A stretch of DNA of 64,000 bases from Nocardia acididurans (GTDB lineage Bacteria; Actinomycetota; Actinomycetes; Mycobacteriales; Mycobacteriaceae), in contig NZ_JAERRJ010000006.1 of the NCBI RefSeq assembly GCF_016741815.1, forward strand, positions 62,001 to 126,000. Reading direction: 5' to 3'. Position 1 is the stretch's first letter. Every line of letters starts with the position of its first letter. Of the stretch, positions 51,496 through 60,800 are shown one piece after another. The position numbers and the translations under genes are program-made. The notes under the pieces are model-generated. The model ran no database searches and was not told the DNA's origin. It saw nothing but the letters and a program-made list of their open reading frames with translations.

Positions 51496-53571
51496 CTATT
51501 CCGGAACGGCCGCCGACAGCGGGATGTTCACCCAGCTCGGCGCGTTCGGATCGAGCCGGACGTGCTGCGGCTTCAGCCCGGAGTCCACCAGGATCGGCAG
51601 TATCGGCACGCCCTTGGGGAAGTTGCTGGCGTACACGTCGATTCGCAGTCGATGCCCCGGAGCCAGTACGGCCTCCATGGGCGTCATGGCGATGTCGAGC
51701 GTGACCGCCTCACCGGGAACGGTGGGCTGCCGCCGGTCCATGTCGAGGTAGTACGCCGGCTGCGTGTAGTCGCCGTTGGGCGATTTCAGGCTGGCCGCGT
51801 CGTCGATCTGCCGCAGTGAGCTCACCAGCTGACCGGTGGTGATCTCCCGTGACGCCCCGTCGGGCGCGACATCGTTGAGGGTGACGACCCAGTAGCCGTC
51901 GGCGGCATCGTGCACGACGTTCAGATGCATGTTGATCGCGCCGGAGATGGTTGTCGGCTCGGCGACGGGCGCACTGGTGAAGGTGAGCCCGTTCATCTCC
52001 CAGATTCGCGAATCATCGCCGCAGGCTTGGATTATCGAGACGATGCCCGCCGCGATCCGGGCCGCGTCCCGGCTGCACAGGCTCAGCACGCCGGGTGCGA
52101 CGGTGAGATCACGCGGGGTGGCCGGCGGGGCGGCCGACAGTCCGCCGTCGTAGAGCGAACTCTGTGTGGTGCCCGAGGGGATGTCGTTGAGATACATCCG
52201 CCGGTAGGTGATCGCGTTGTTCGGGTACTCGAGGCTGGTGACCCAGCCGCCGCCCTGCTGTTTCAGGGTGAGCGGGCTGTAGCGGTCGATGCCGTTGTCG
52301 ATGCCGCGCAGCCACTTGTCGAACCAGGCGCGCTGCAGCACGTCCAGGCGCGGCGGCATGCCGGGATGCCCGAATCCGGCGACGCCGGAACCGAGGTGGT
52401 AGCCCTCGCCCATGATCAGTTTCTTCTGTTCCAGCGGCAGCGGCATGGTGTTGTAGGTGTCGGTCGGCGTGCTGCCGAACAGATCCCACCAGGCGTCGAC
52501 GACGAAGGTGGGCACCTCGACCTTGCTCGGGTCGATCTTCAGGCCCTGCCGGAACCCGGATTCCGGGTCGTAGATCTCCTGGGTGGAGGGGGTGAGCTGG
52601 CTCGGGGCCATGGCGGTGTAGCCGTTGAGCACCTTGTCGACCAGCACCGCCGGATCGGCTATGCGATCGCGCAGCCACTCCAATTGCTGTGCGGGATCGA
52701 ACTTTCCGACCAGCAGGGCTTCCACGTCGGGGATCATCTTGAGGAAGTTCACCCCGATCAGCCAGGGCACCAGGAAGCCCGCGCCGACCGCGCCGCCCGA
52801 ACCGGCGATATCGGTGAAGATGTCGGCGCTGGGCTCGTAGGCGAAGATCGCCTTCAATCCGGGCGGGTTCCGGTCGGCGACCTCCATGGCCGAGATGCCG
52901 GTGAAGGAGATGCCCATGGTGCCGACATTGCCGTCGCTCCAGGATTGCCGGGTGATCCAGTCGATCACCTCGACCATGTCCTGTTTCTCGCGTTCGCCGA
53001 ACACCTGCCACTTGCCCTCGGAGGTGCCGGTGCCGCGAATGTCGACCTGTACCAACGTGTATCCGGCGTGTGCCAGCGCCCAGTCCTGGATGGCGGCCGA
53101 CACCGCGCCCGAATCCAGCTGGCGGGTCATGTCGAAGATGCCGTCGAGTCCGACGCCCGGCAGGTTCAGCGAGGCGAGCCACGGGAGCAGCACATCCTGG
53201 ATGCCCGGGATGCTGAGCAGGGCCTGTCCGATGAGCATCGGCATTTTGCCGTAGCCCTGCATCTGCAGCACCACGGGTCGCCGGGTGTCGGGGACGCGGC
53301 CGTTGTCGGCGGGGTGGATGATGTCGGCCTTCAGCACCGTGCCGTCGCTCATGGTGATCGGCACGGCCAGGTCGGGCGCGATCCCGTTGTAGGGCTGCGG
53401 GCCGTCGACGGCCGCGGTCCATCCGGCCGCGTACGTGCCGCCGTCGATTCCGGTGAAGTCGCCGGCGGGGTCGCCGGAAGCGGGTTGTACGAGCAGGGAG
53501 GTGCCCAGGACGGCGGCGACTGCTGCCGCCGCCAGCTTTCCGGCGAGCCTCGCCCGTGATCCAGATCTCAT
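51496..53571 (-). CDS. Secreted CocE/NonD family hydrolase
   Basis: A protein of 691 residues with a signal peptide (LAGKLAAAAVAAVLGTSLLV then QPASG). The alpha/beta core has the nucleophile in GTMGISFTGIS (Ser ~230). The large C-terminal beta domain (PGHRLRIDVYASNFP) is the X-Pro dipeptidyl-peptidase C-terminal type found in CocE/NonD esterases and cephalosporin acylase-like enzymes. It should be exported and hydrolyse esters or amides. Two related AraC genes flank it, one divergent and one convergent, suggesting local control. Confidence 0.9.
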   Translation of the reverse strand: MRSGSRARLAGKLAAAAVAAVLGTSLLVQPASGDPAGDFTGIDGGTYAAGWTAAVDGPQPYNGIAPDLAVPITMSDGTVLKADIIHPADNGRVPDTRRPVVLQMQGYGKMPMLIGQALLSIPGIQDVLLPWLASLNLPGVGLDGIFDMTRQLDSGAVSAAIQDWALAHAGYTLVQVDIRGTGTSEGKWQVFGEREKQDMVEVIDWITRQSWSDGNVGTMGISFTGISAMEVADRNPPGLKAIFAYEPSADIFTDIAGSGGAVGAGFLVPWLIGVNFLKMIPDVEALLVGKFDPAQQLEWLRDRIADPAVLVDKVLNGYTAMAPSQLTPSTQEIYDPESGFRQGLKIDPSKVEVPTFVVDAWWDLFGSTPTDTYNTMPLPLEQKKLIMGEGYHLGSGVAGFGHPGMPPRLDVLQRAWFDKWLRGIDNGIDRYSPLTLKQQGGGWVTSLEYPNNAITYRRMYLNDIPSGTTQSSLYDGGLSAAPPATPRDLTVAPGVLSLCSRDAARIAAGIVSIIQACGDDSRIWEMNGLTFTSAPVAEPTTISGAINMHLNVVHDAADGYWVVTLNDVAPDGASREITTGQLVSSLRQIDDAASLKSPNGDYTQPAYYLDMDRRQPTVPGEAVTLDIAMTPMEAVLAPGHRLRIDVYASNFPKGVPILPILVDSGLKPQHVRLDPNAPSWVNIPLSAAVPE

Positions 53572-53697
53572 GGTTCTGCATTCTGTCCGGGACAGTGGGG
53601 CCGGTGCTGGTGCCGAGCCGACAACTTTTTGCCGCGGTTGGTCATTTCCCGACAATCTTTTGTGCACAGGCGACAAATCGGCGTCCGGCGCGGCACG

Positions 53698-54810
53698 ATG
53701 AGTGGGACAGTTTTGACGAACCGATCGGTCGGAAACGAGGTGGTTCGCATCGTCGCGGCAACGACCCGAGCCGCTGGATTGCGCGGCTTCGCGGAACTGG
53801 CTCAGGAGCTGGGTGGTGACGGCCTCGCGCTGCTGGCGCGTTTCGACATCACGCCCGAAGCGGTGGCCAGTGAGGACGCCATGATCTCCGCCGACGCGGC
53901 CGGCTGGGTGCTGGAGGCCGCGGCGACCGAACTGGACTGCCCCGATATCGGCCTGCGGCTGGCCGCCCGGCAGAACGGCGGAGCGTTCGGCCCGCTCGCG
54001 GTGGCGGTGGCCAACGCGCCCACGATCGGCGCGGGTATCGAGACGGCGGCACGGTTCCTGTTCGTGCATCACACCGGCCTCGCGCTCGGGCTGGTCGCCG
54101 ACCCCGAGCAGCGGCCCGGCATGGTGGGCCTGCGCTACCGCGACCGCGCCGAGGCGACCAGCATCTGTCAGGGCATCGATCACGGCGCGGGCACCATCCA
54201 CCGGTTTCTGCTGCGGATGGCCGGCGGGAACTACGGGCTGCAGGAGGTGCACCTGCCACATCCCGCACTCGCGCCGACCGCGCGGTACACCGCGTACTTC
54301 GGGGCCCCGGTGCGATTCGACATGCCCACCACGGTCTTTCGCTTCCCCGCCGACACGCTGGCCCGTGCCATCCCGGACAGCGACAGCGTGCTGTACACGA
54401 TCGCCATGGACTACCTGAACCGGAACTCCGCACAGCTGGACCAGTCCATGTCCGCGCGGGTGCGGGTCGCCATCGACAATGCGATCACCAAGGCCCCCAC
54501 CGATATTCAGGCGATAGCGCGAACGCTCTCGGTGCACGAGCGTTCGCTGCAGCGCGCCCTGGCCGCGGAGGGCACCCGGTTCTCCGAGATCCTCGACGAG
54601 GCCCGTCGCGATGTCGTGCAGCTGCTGCTGCGTGAAACCAGCCTGCCGCTGGGCGAAGTCGCGGCCATGGTGGGTTTTCGCGAGCAGTCGGCGTTGACGA
54701 AGGCGGCCCGCCGCTGGTTCGGCACGGCGCCCACCCAGGTCCGGAATGCGGCGCGCGTCCAGCGTGGCGGCTCCCCGCCGGTGCTGGTGCGCCCGCCTGC
54801 CCTCCATTGA
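53698..54810 (+). CDS. AraC family regulator, paralogue of the 50.4-kb gene
   Basis: A regulator of up to 370 residues, related over its whole length to the gene at 50430: LRGFAELAQELGGDGLALLARFDITPE, LGLRLAARQNGGAFGPLAV-like segments, and AIARTLSVHERSLQRALAAEG plus VAAMVGFREQSALTKAARRW in the helix-turn-helix. The start may instead be GTG at 53740, which aligns with the paralogue. It is divergent from the secreted hydrolase, making it the prime candidate regulator of that gene. Confidence 0.88.
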   Translation: MSGTVLTNRSVGNEVVRIVAATTRAAGLRGFAELAQELGGDGLALLARFDITPEAVASEDAMISADAAGWVLEAAATELDCPDIGLRLAARQNGGAFGPLAVAVANAPTIGAGIETAARFLFVHHTGLALGLVADPEQRPGMVGLRYRDRAEATSICQGIDHGAGTIHRFLLRMAGGNYGLQEVHLPHPALAPTARYTAYFGAPVRFDMPTTVFRFPADTLARAIPDSDSVLYTIAMDYLNRNSAQLDQSMSARVRVAIDNAITKAPTDIQAIARTLSVHERSLQRALAAEGTRFSEILDEARRDVVQLLLRETSLPLGEVAAMVGFREQSALTKAARRWFGTAPTQVRNAARVQRGGSPPVLVRPPALH

Positions 54811-55073
54811 GCGGGTCGCGCCGCCGGTGCAGGGTGCGCGCCTCAGCCACGAATTAGGGCATTCGTCGGATACCGAGGTGGGTGTGGGGTTTCTAGGCTT
54901 GCCATGGGTGTCGAAGCGCCCGCCCGGTGGTCGGTGAGTGGCCCGAGGGCGGTGCGCGCGGAGACTTTCCGGCAGGCCTCCCTGCTGGTGCCCTGCGAGG
55001 AGCGGCAGTGCCCATCCCTCCCGGTTCCCCTTGGGGGTGGAGCCGGGGGCGCTGTCGTATCGGACCTCGCGAC
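54811..55073. other. Intergenic stretch without a recognised gene
   Basis: No frame shows a convincing protein on either strand. The sequence around 54900-55030 is GC-rich and reads as Arg/Pro/Thr-rich nonsense in all frames; it may be a degenerate or dispersed repeat. No operator or RNA gene is apparent. Confidence 0.4.
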
Positions 55074-55120
55074 GAGTTCGCCGCGCCCGCTCCAGGTTGC
55101 AGGGTGGGCGCGGCGAACTC
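55074..55120. terminator. Hairpin with 15-bp perfect arms
   Basis: GAGTTCGCCGCGCCC (55074-55088) and GGGCGCGGCGAACTC (55106-55120) are perfect complements around a 17-nt loop, 13 bp beyond the VOC gene stop on the minus strand. Confidence 0.65.
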
Positions 55121-55132
55121 CCCTCTCGGAGT

Positions 55133-55642
55133 TCACTGTTCGCCGGTGTCGGACTCCCCGACCACGCACGACGTCCGGCTGCCGAGTTTCGGGGTGTCGT
55201 AGAGGGTGAAGCCGCCGGAACTGTCGGAGTCCACGCCGACGAACCGGCCCGCGTGCAGCGGGTTGTGGGCGAGGAATCGCACCACGGTGCCGTCCGGGTC
55301 GACGACGTCCAGGAACGCGCCGTACGCACCGCGGTCCACGACCTCGGTGTGCTCGTAGCCGAGTTCGGCGGCGCGCGCGGCGAGGGCGTGGAGTTCGTCC
55401 ACCGAGTCGAGTTCGAAAGCGAAGGCGTCGAATCCGGTGAGATCGGGTTTGCTCGCGCAGTGTTCGCGTTCCCGCAGTGCGATTCCCCAGCCGGAGGGGT
55501 GCATGAGCTGCGCCCCGCGCAGTGCGCCCGCCTCGCTGAATTCGGCGGCGAGGTCGAGTCCGAGGAGGTCTCGGTACCAGGTGACGCTGCGCGGCAGGTC
55601 GGTGACCGGCAGTTTGACGTGGCGGATGCGGATTCCGGCCAT
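55133..55642 (-). CDS. VOC family protein
   Basis: A glyoxalase/bleomycin-resistance/dioxygenase-fold protein of 169 residues. The first module is RHVKLPVTDLPRSVTWYRDLLGL and the second ends DPDGTVVRFLAHNP. Metal ligands could be His in RHVKLP and Glu/His in EYHTEV-like positions, but the set is incomplete, so the catalytic role is uncertain. GAGGGGA precedes the ATG. It is downstream of gtrA on the same strand. Confidence 0.88.
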   Translation of the reverse strand: MAGIRIRHVKLPVTDLPRSVTWYRDLLGLDLAAEFSEAGALRGAQLMHPSGWGIALREREHCASKPDLTGFDAFAFELDSVDELHALAARAAELGYEHTEVVDRGAYGAFLDVVDPDGTVVRFLAHNPLHAGRFVGVDSDSSGGFTLYDTPKLGSRTSCVVGESDTGEQ

Positions 55643-55719
55643 GGGGTCCCCTCTCGTCGGGATGCGAAGCTCCTGAAGCGTCCCATCCCGCCGGGTCCGC
55701 GTCAGGAGCAATCGACTAC

Positions 55720-56202
55720 TCAGAAGACGAAGCCGCGCAGCAGCAGGAACCGTGCGCCGCCGACCGCCGCCATGAGGGCGATCATCGCGGCCGCCTGCTC
55801 GATCGCGCCCAGGCCGGGAGCCCAGAATTCCAGTCCGGCCAGGGCTGCCGTGGTGATCAGCATGCCGATCAGGGCCAGCGCGCCGCCCTCCCACTGGGCC
55901 TTGAACCAGCCGACCTTGCCGGCGGCGTTGAAGGTGAGGCGGCGGTGCAGTTCATTGGCGATGACCGTGCTGACGATGGACCCGGCGATGTTCGCGCTCA
56001 GCGGTCCGAAGGCCGTCATGGTCGTGAACAGCAGCACGTAGGCGATATTGCTGGAGCCGCCGACCAGGGCGAAGCGGATCAGCTGGGCGAAGACGTGGTC
56101 ACCGCGCAGGAATCGCGCGACACCCGTGGCGAGGTCGATGCTGTCGAGGATCATGGTGTCCCCGAAGGCATTTCCCGGGGCGGCGATTGCTGTGCTGCTC
56201 AT
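55720..56202 (-). CDS. GtrA family membrane protein
   Basis: A protein of 160 residues with four membrane helices: IRFALVGGSSNIAYVLLF, then FGPLSANIAGSIVSTVIANE, then GALALIGMLITTAALAGL, and the C-terminal one with ARFLLLRGFVF. The start of helix 1 and the NELHRRLTFN motif are typical of GtrA-like lipid-linked sugar flippases or their relatives. The upstream region carries four CTG(A/T)C heptamers, linking it to the SARP module. Substrate unknown. Confidence 0.88.
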   Translation of the reverse strand: MSSTAIAAPGNAFGDTMILDSIDLATGVARFLRGDHVFAQLIRFALVGGSSNIAYVLLFTTMTAFGPLSANIAGSIVSTVIANELHRRLTFNAAGKVGWFKAQWEGGALALIGMLITTAALAGLEFWAPGLGAIEQAAAMIALMAAVGGARFLLLRGFVF

Positions 56203-56225
56203 GAGAATTACTTTCGCCGGGGCCG

Positions 56226-56266
56226 CTGTCGTGGCACTGACATCACGCTGACAGGTCTGCTGACAC
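56226..56266. promoter_or_regulatory. SARP-type heptamer array before gtrA
   Basis: CTGTCGT (56226), CTGACAT (56237), CTGACAG (56248) and CTGACAC (56260) recur at 11, 11 and 12 bp, the first lying 24 bp from the gtrA start. The same motif and spacing recur at two other promoters of the module. Confidence 0.6.
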
Positions 56267-56290
56267 GGTGAACTGCCTGGTGAAACAGCT

Positions 56291-56318
56291 GTGCCGCTCG
56301 TCGTGGGACGAGCGGCAC
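56291..56318. terminator. Terminator of the P450-ferredoxin operon
   Basis: GTGCCGCTCGTC and GACGAGCGGCAC are perfect 12-bp arms around a 4-nt loop, 40 bp after the ferredoxin stop on the minus strand. Confidence 0.65.
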
Positions 56319-56357
56319 GATGCTGATGTCAGCGGTTCACCGGATGAATATCGTTGG

Positions 56358-56555
56358 TTACGGCCGGAATGTGATCGCTCCGGAAGGGCAGGCGGCCACC
56401 GCTTCCCGTAGATCCGACCGGTCGGCAGGTGCGGTGGGGTCGAGCAGCAGCACCTGCCCGTCGTCCTCGTCCTGATCGAAGACGTCCGGCGCGAGCAGCG
56501 CGCACATGCCCGCGCCGATGCAGCGCTCCCGATCCACCACGAGGCGGGTGCTCAT
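56358..56555 (-). CDS. 3Fe-4S ferredoxin
   Basis: A small ferredoxin of 65 residues. Cysteines lie in CIGAGMC near residue 10 and CPSGAI near 57, the three-cysteine set of [3Fe-4S] ferredoxins that serve P450s. It overlaps the upstream P450 by four bases (ATGA), so it is the dedicated electron donor. The reductase is not in the window. Confidence 0.92.
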   Translation of the reverse strand: MSTRLVVDRERCIGAGMCALLAPDVFDQDEDDGQVLLLDPTAPADRSDLREAVAACPSGAITFRP

Positions 56556-57778
56556 CGGTTCGTCTCCGTCCAGGTCACCGGCAGCTCGTGCACGCCGTAG
56601 ATGTTCATATCGGTGCGCAGCCGGACTTCGCCCGCGGGGACCGCGAGTTCGAGGGTGGGGAACCGGCGCAGCAGTCCGGCGAATCCGGCGCGCATCTCGA
56701 TGCGGGCCAGCTGCTGGCCGAGGCACTGGTGCGGGCCGTGCCCGAAGCTGGTGTGGCCCCGGGCTTTCCGGCGGATGTCCAGGGTGTCGGGGTTGTCGAA
56801 GCGCTGCGGATCCCGGTTGGCGGCCAGCAGTGAGATGACGACGGTCGAGCCCTTGGTGATGGTTTCACCGCAGAGTTCGATGTCCTCGGTGGCGTAGCGG
56901 TAGAAGATGTCGGCGACGGACAGGTATCGCATGAGTTCCTCGACCGCGTCGGGCGCGAGTTCCGGGTCGGCGCGCAGCGCGGCCAGCTGCTCCGGATGCT
57001 CCAGCAGGGCGAAGGTGCCCAGCGCCAGCATGTTCGCGGTGGTCTCGTGCCCGGCGAGTAGCAGCAGGAAGGCGATGCCGGTGAGTTCCTCGATGCTGAG
57101 GTCCTCGTCGCGGGCCAGGTCCGAGAGGATGTCCTCGCCGGGTTCGGCGCGCTTGCCGGTGACCAGTCCGGCGAGGTAGCTGAACATGGCTCCGAACGCG
57201 GCCATCTTCTCGTCCAGCGATTGATCCTTGACCAGGAACTTGGCCGAATTGACCTGGAAGGTCTCGCGATCGGCGTAGGGCACGCCGAGCAGTTCGCAGA
57301 TCACCAGGGAGGGCACCGGCAGCGCGAACTCCTCGACCAGGTCCACCGGCGGCGTGAGCGCGGCCATGGCGTCCAGTCGCCGTTCGGTGATGTCGATGAT
57401 GTGGTCCTCGAGCTGCTTCATCCGCCGGACCGTGAAGGCTCCGATGAGCTTGCGCCGCAAGCGCGTCTGATCCGGGGCGTCCATCGAGATGAACAGGCCC
57501 GGGATCTGTGGGGACGGTTCGGTGGCGGGCGGCATGCCGGGGGTCTCGTAGGGCACGTGCATGACGCCGAGGTCGCCGCGCGAACTGAATCGGGTGTCGG
57601 CCATGAGCTGCCGGACGGCCTCGTAGCCGGTGACGAGCCAGCCCTCGTGGCCGTCGGGGAAGTGCAGCGGGCTGACCGGTCGGATGTCGCGCAGCGCGGT
57701 GATCTCGCGGGGCGGGTCGAAGGGGCCGGCATTGCGGTCCATGGGCAGGCCATGCGGGACGGGGACGGTCTGGCTCAT
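56552..57778 (-). CDS. Cytochrome P450, CYP105-like
   Basis: A P450 of 408 residues. The I helix has LLAGHETTANML (residues ~225-236), the K helix ExxR occurs in EELMRYL, and the haem motif FGHGPHQCLGQQLAR has Cys352. Sequence style and coupled 3Fe-4S ferredoxin resemble CYP105 enzymes that tailor or degrade natural products and xenobiotics. AAAGGAAA precedes the ATG. A SARP-type heptamer array lies between it and the divergent SARP gene. Confidence 0.93.
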   Translation of the reverse strand: MSQTVPVPHGLPMDRNAGPFDPPREITALRDIRPVSPLHFPDGHEGWLVTGYEAVRQLMADTRFSSRGDLGVMHVPYETPGMPPATEPSPQIPGLFISMDAPDQTRLRRKLIGAFTVRRMKQLEDHIIDITERRLDAMAALTPPVDLVEEFALPVPSLVICELLGVPYADRETFQVNSAKFLVKDQSLDEKMAAFGAMFSYLAGLVTGKRAEPGEDILSDLARDEDLSIEELTGIAFLLLLAGHETTANMLALGTFALLEHPEQLAALRADPELAPDAVEELMRYLSVADIFYRYATEDIELCGETITKGSTVVISLLAANRDPQRFDNPDTLDIRRKARGHTSFGHGPHQCLGQQLARIEMRAGFAGLLRRFPTLELAVPAGEVRLRTDMNIYGVHELPVTWTETNR

Positions 57779-57826
57779 CGTGTTTCCTTTCCTGGCGGGC
57801 TGTCTCGTCCACGGTCGCCGCCGGGC

Positions 57827-57855
57827 CTGACATCCCCCTGTCACGCCACTGACAC
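57827..57855. promoter_or_regulatory. SARP-type heptamer array between the P450 and SARP genes
   Basis: CTGACAT (57827), CTGTCAC (57838) and CTGACAC (57849) are spaced exactly 11 bp apart. The array ends 35 bp before the SARP GTG and begins 48 bp before the P450 ATG. The last unit resembles a -35 hexamer (CTGACA). Confidence 0.7.
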
Positions 57856-57890
57856 CGGACGTCTGTCCAGCTCCATGGCAGGATCAACGG

Positions 57891-60800
57891 GTGCAGATCG
57901 GGATTCTGGGACCATTCGAGATACGCACGGCCGACGGTGCTTTCGCCGACGTGCCGGGCGCGCGGTTGCGCGGGCTGCTGACCGCGCTGGCGCTCGAACC
58001 GGGCCGCGCCGTCCCCAGGGCCACGCTGGTGGATTGGATCTGGGGTGAGAATCCGCCCGCCGACGCGGCGAACGCCCTGCAGCGCCTGGTGTCCCGGCTG
58101 CGCAAAACCCTGCCCGCCGGGGTGATCGAAGGCCAGGCGGACGGCTACCGGCTGCGGGTGGACCCCGAGGATGTCGACGCCGTGCGCTTCGAACGGCTGG
58201 TCGCGCAGGCGCGCGGCGACGAGGATCCGCGACGGCTGCGCGAGGCGCTGGGCCTGTGGCGGGGCGCGGCCATGCAGGATGTCGGCCTGCAGGACAGCGA
58301 AGCCTTCGAGGCCGCGGTCACCCGGCTCGACGGGCTGCGCCTGACCGCCATGGAGGACCGCTTCGACGCGGAGGTGAACCTGGGTCACGCCGCGGACGTG
58401 GTCACCGAACTCACCGATCTGGTTGCGGCGCATCCGATGCGGGAGCGCCTGGTGGGCGCGCTGATGCGGGCGCTGGTGGCCACCGGCCGCGATACCGAGG
58501 CGCTGAAGGCGTACGAGCGCATCCGCGAAACCCTCGCCGATGAGCTGGGCGTGGACCCGTCCCCGGAGCTGTCGGCGCTGCACGTCGCCCTGCTGCGCGG
58601 TGAGCTGGGCCGGCGTGAGGAGAACCGCAAGACCAATCTGCGGGCCGAGCTCACCAGTTTCGTGGGTAAGGACGCCGATATCGCGGTGGTGCGGGAGCTC
58701 ATCGCCGACCATCGGCTCACCACGCTGATCGGTCCGGGCGGTTCGGGCAAGACCCGGCTCGCCACGGAGACCGCGCGCACGCTGGTCGGCGATCTGCCGG
58801 ACGGGGCGTGGCTGGTGGAACTCGCGGCCCTCGGCCCGGAAGGCGATGTGGCACAGGCGACGCTGGCCGCGCTCAAACTCCGTGACGCCCTGCTCGGCGA
58901 GGCCTCGGACGCCGATTCGACGGACCGGGTCGTCAGCGCGCTGCGGGAGCGCTCGGTGCTGCTGATCCTGGACAACTGCGAGCATGTGATCGAGTCGGCG
59001 GCCACCTTCGCCCACCGGGTGCTCGGTGAGTGCCGCCGGGTGCGGATCCTGGCGACGAGCCGCGAGCCCTTCAACATCACCGGCGAAACCCTGTGGCCGG
59101 TAGCGCCTTTGGCGCTGCCCAGGGAGGACGCCGACCCCGCCGATATCGAATCCGCCCCGGCGGTGCACCTGCTGCGCGACCGGGCCGCCGCCGTGCGCAA
59201 GGATCTCGCGACGGACGCGCACACCTCGGCGACCCTGGCGCGGGTCTGCCGCGCACTGGACGGCATGCCGCTGGCCATCGAACTCGCGGCGGCCCGCCTG
59301 CGCACCATGACCCTGGATCAGCTCGCCAAGGGCCTCGACGACCGCTTCCGCCTCCTGACCGGCGGCAGCCGCACCGCACTGCCCCGGCATCGCACCCTGC
59401 GCGCGGTGGTCGACTGGAGCTGGGAACTACTCACCGACACCGAACGCGCTGTACTGCAACGCCTCTCGGTATTCGCCGGTGGCGCGAGCCTGGAGGCGGC
59501 CGAACGCGTGTGCGCGGGAGCGGGGCTCGCTGCGGGCGCTGCGCCCGGCGCGGGACCGGGACCCGGCACGTCCGTCGAGTCGGCCGCGGCCGGTGGGCGG
59601 GGCGTTGCCAACGGCATGGGCGTGGGTGCTGGTTCGACTGTGGCCGCCGGGCCAGACGTGGGTGCTGGTTCAGGCGTGGCCGCTGCGTCAGGCGTGGGCG
59701 CTACGCCGGTCGCGGCACCCGCTGCGGCTGTCTCCGTCGAGGCGTGGGAGGTGCTCGATCTGCTGACCGCGCTGTCGGAGAAGTCGCTGGTGGTCACGGA
59801 GGGGGAGGGGGAGCCGCGCTATCGGCTGCTCGGCACCATCCGCGAGTACGCGCAGCGGCGGCTTGTCGAAGCGGGGGAAGCGGATTCGGCGCGGCTCGCG
59901 CATCTGGCGTACTTCACCGAGTTGGCCGAGACCGCCGACCCGCATCTGCGGCGGGCCGAGCAGCTGGAATGGCTCGCCACCATGGAGACCGAGCACGACA
60001 ATATCGCCGCCGCCATGCGCGGGGCGCTGGCCGCGCGGGAGGCGGCGGGCGCGATGCGGCTGGCCGCGGCCGCCGGCTGGTACTGGTGGCTGGCCGGGCG
60101 CAAGGCCGAGGGCGACGAGCTGGTCATGGCGGCCGCCGCGCTGCCGGGCGAGGTGTCCGATGAGAGCCGGGCGCTGGTGTACGCCTTCGTGATTCAGTTC
60201 GTGACGGCGGGGCGGCAGAGCGATCAGTTCGATGCGGCGGAATGGATTCGGAAGGCGTACGAGCTGAGCCTGCGCGCGCAGAGCAGGCATCCGGTGCTGA
60301 AGATCATCGCGCCGTTGGAGAGCATGCTGCGCGGGCCGGACGCCTTCCTGCCCGCCTGGGAGGCGCTGCTGGCGGACGAGGACCCCTGGGTGCGCGCGCT
60401 GGGCCGGCTGCAGCTCGGCAAGACGCTGATCCAGCTCGGCCGCGACGGGCAGGAGGCCGATGCCCATCTGGAGACGTCGGTGGCGGAGTTCCGGGTGGTC
60501 GGCGAGCGGTGGGGGCTGTCGTTCGCGCTCACCGAGCTGGCGAATCGCATTGCCATGCGCGGCGAATTCGCCGCTGCCTGTGCGTATTACGAGCAGGCTA
60601 TCGCCGCGGTCACCGAGGTCGGCGCATTCGAGGACGCGGTGGGAATGCGGTCGCGCCAGGCCCAGCTGTACTGGCTGCTGGGCGATGCGGAGTCGAGTGC
60701 GGCCGCCGTGGCGGAGGCGCAGCGGATCGCGGCCCGGGTCGCATGGCCGAATGTGCTGGCCGAATTGGCGCTGTCGCTGGCGGAGCTGGCGCGCTGGCGT

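Noticed and set aside
54843..55209. Small genes of about 100 codons on either strand between the AraC and VOC genes
   Set aside because: All translations are rich in Arg, Pro and Thr, lack start signals, and overlap a perfect hairpin.
51496..55686. A single 1396-codon open frame on the minus strand
   Set aside because: Only the first part (to 53571) has hydrolase features. The upstream part is the shifted shadow of the VOC gene and an AraC gene on the other strand, kept open by high GC.
56865..59390. An 841-codon minus-strand frame opposite the SARP gene
   Set aside because: It runs antisense through the DNA-binding and ATPase domains of a strong gene and reads as Arg/Gln/Gly-rich nonsense.
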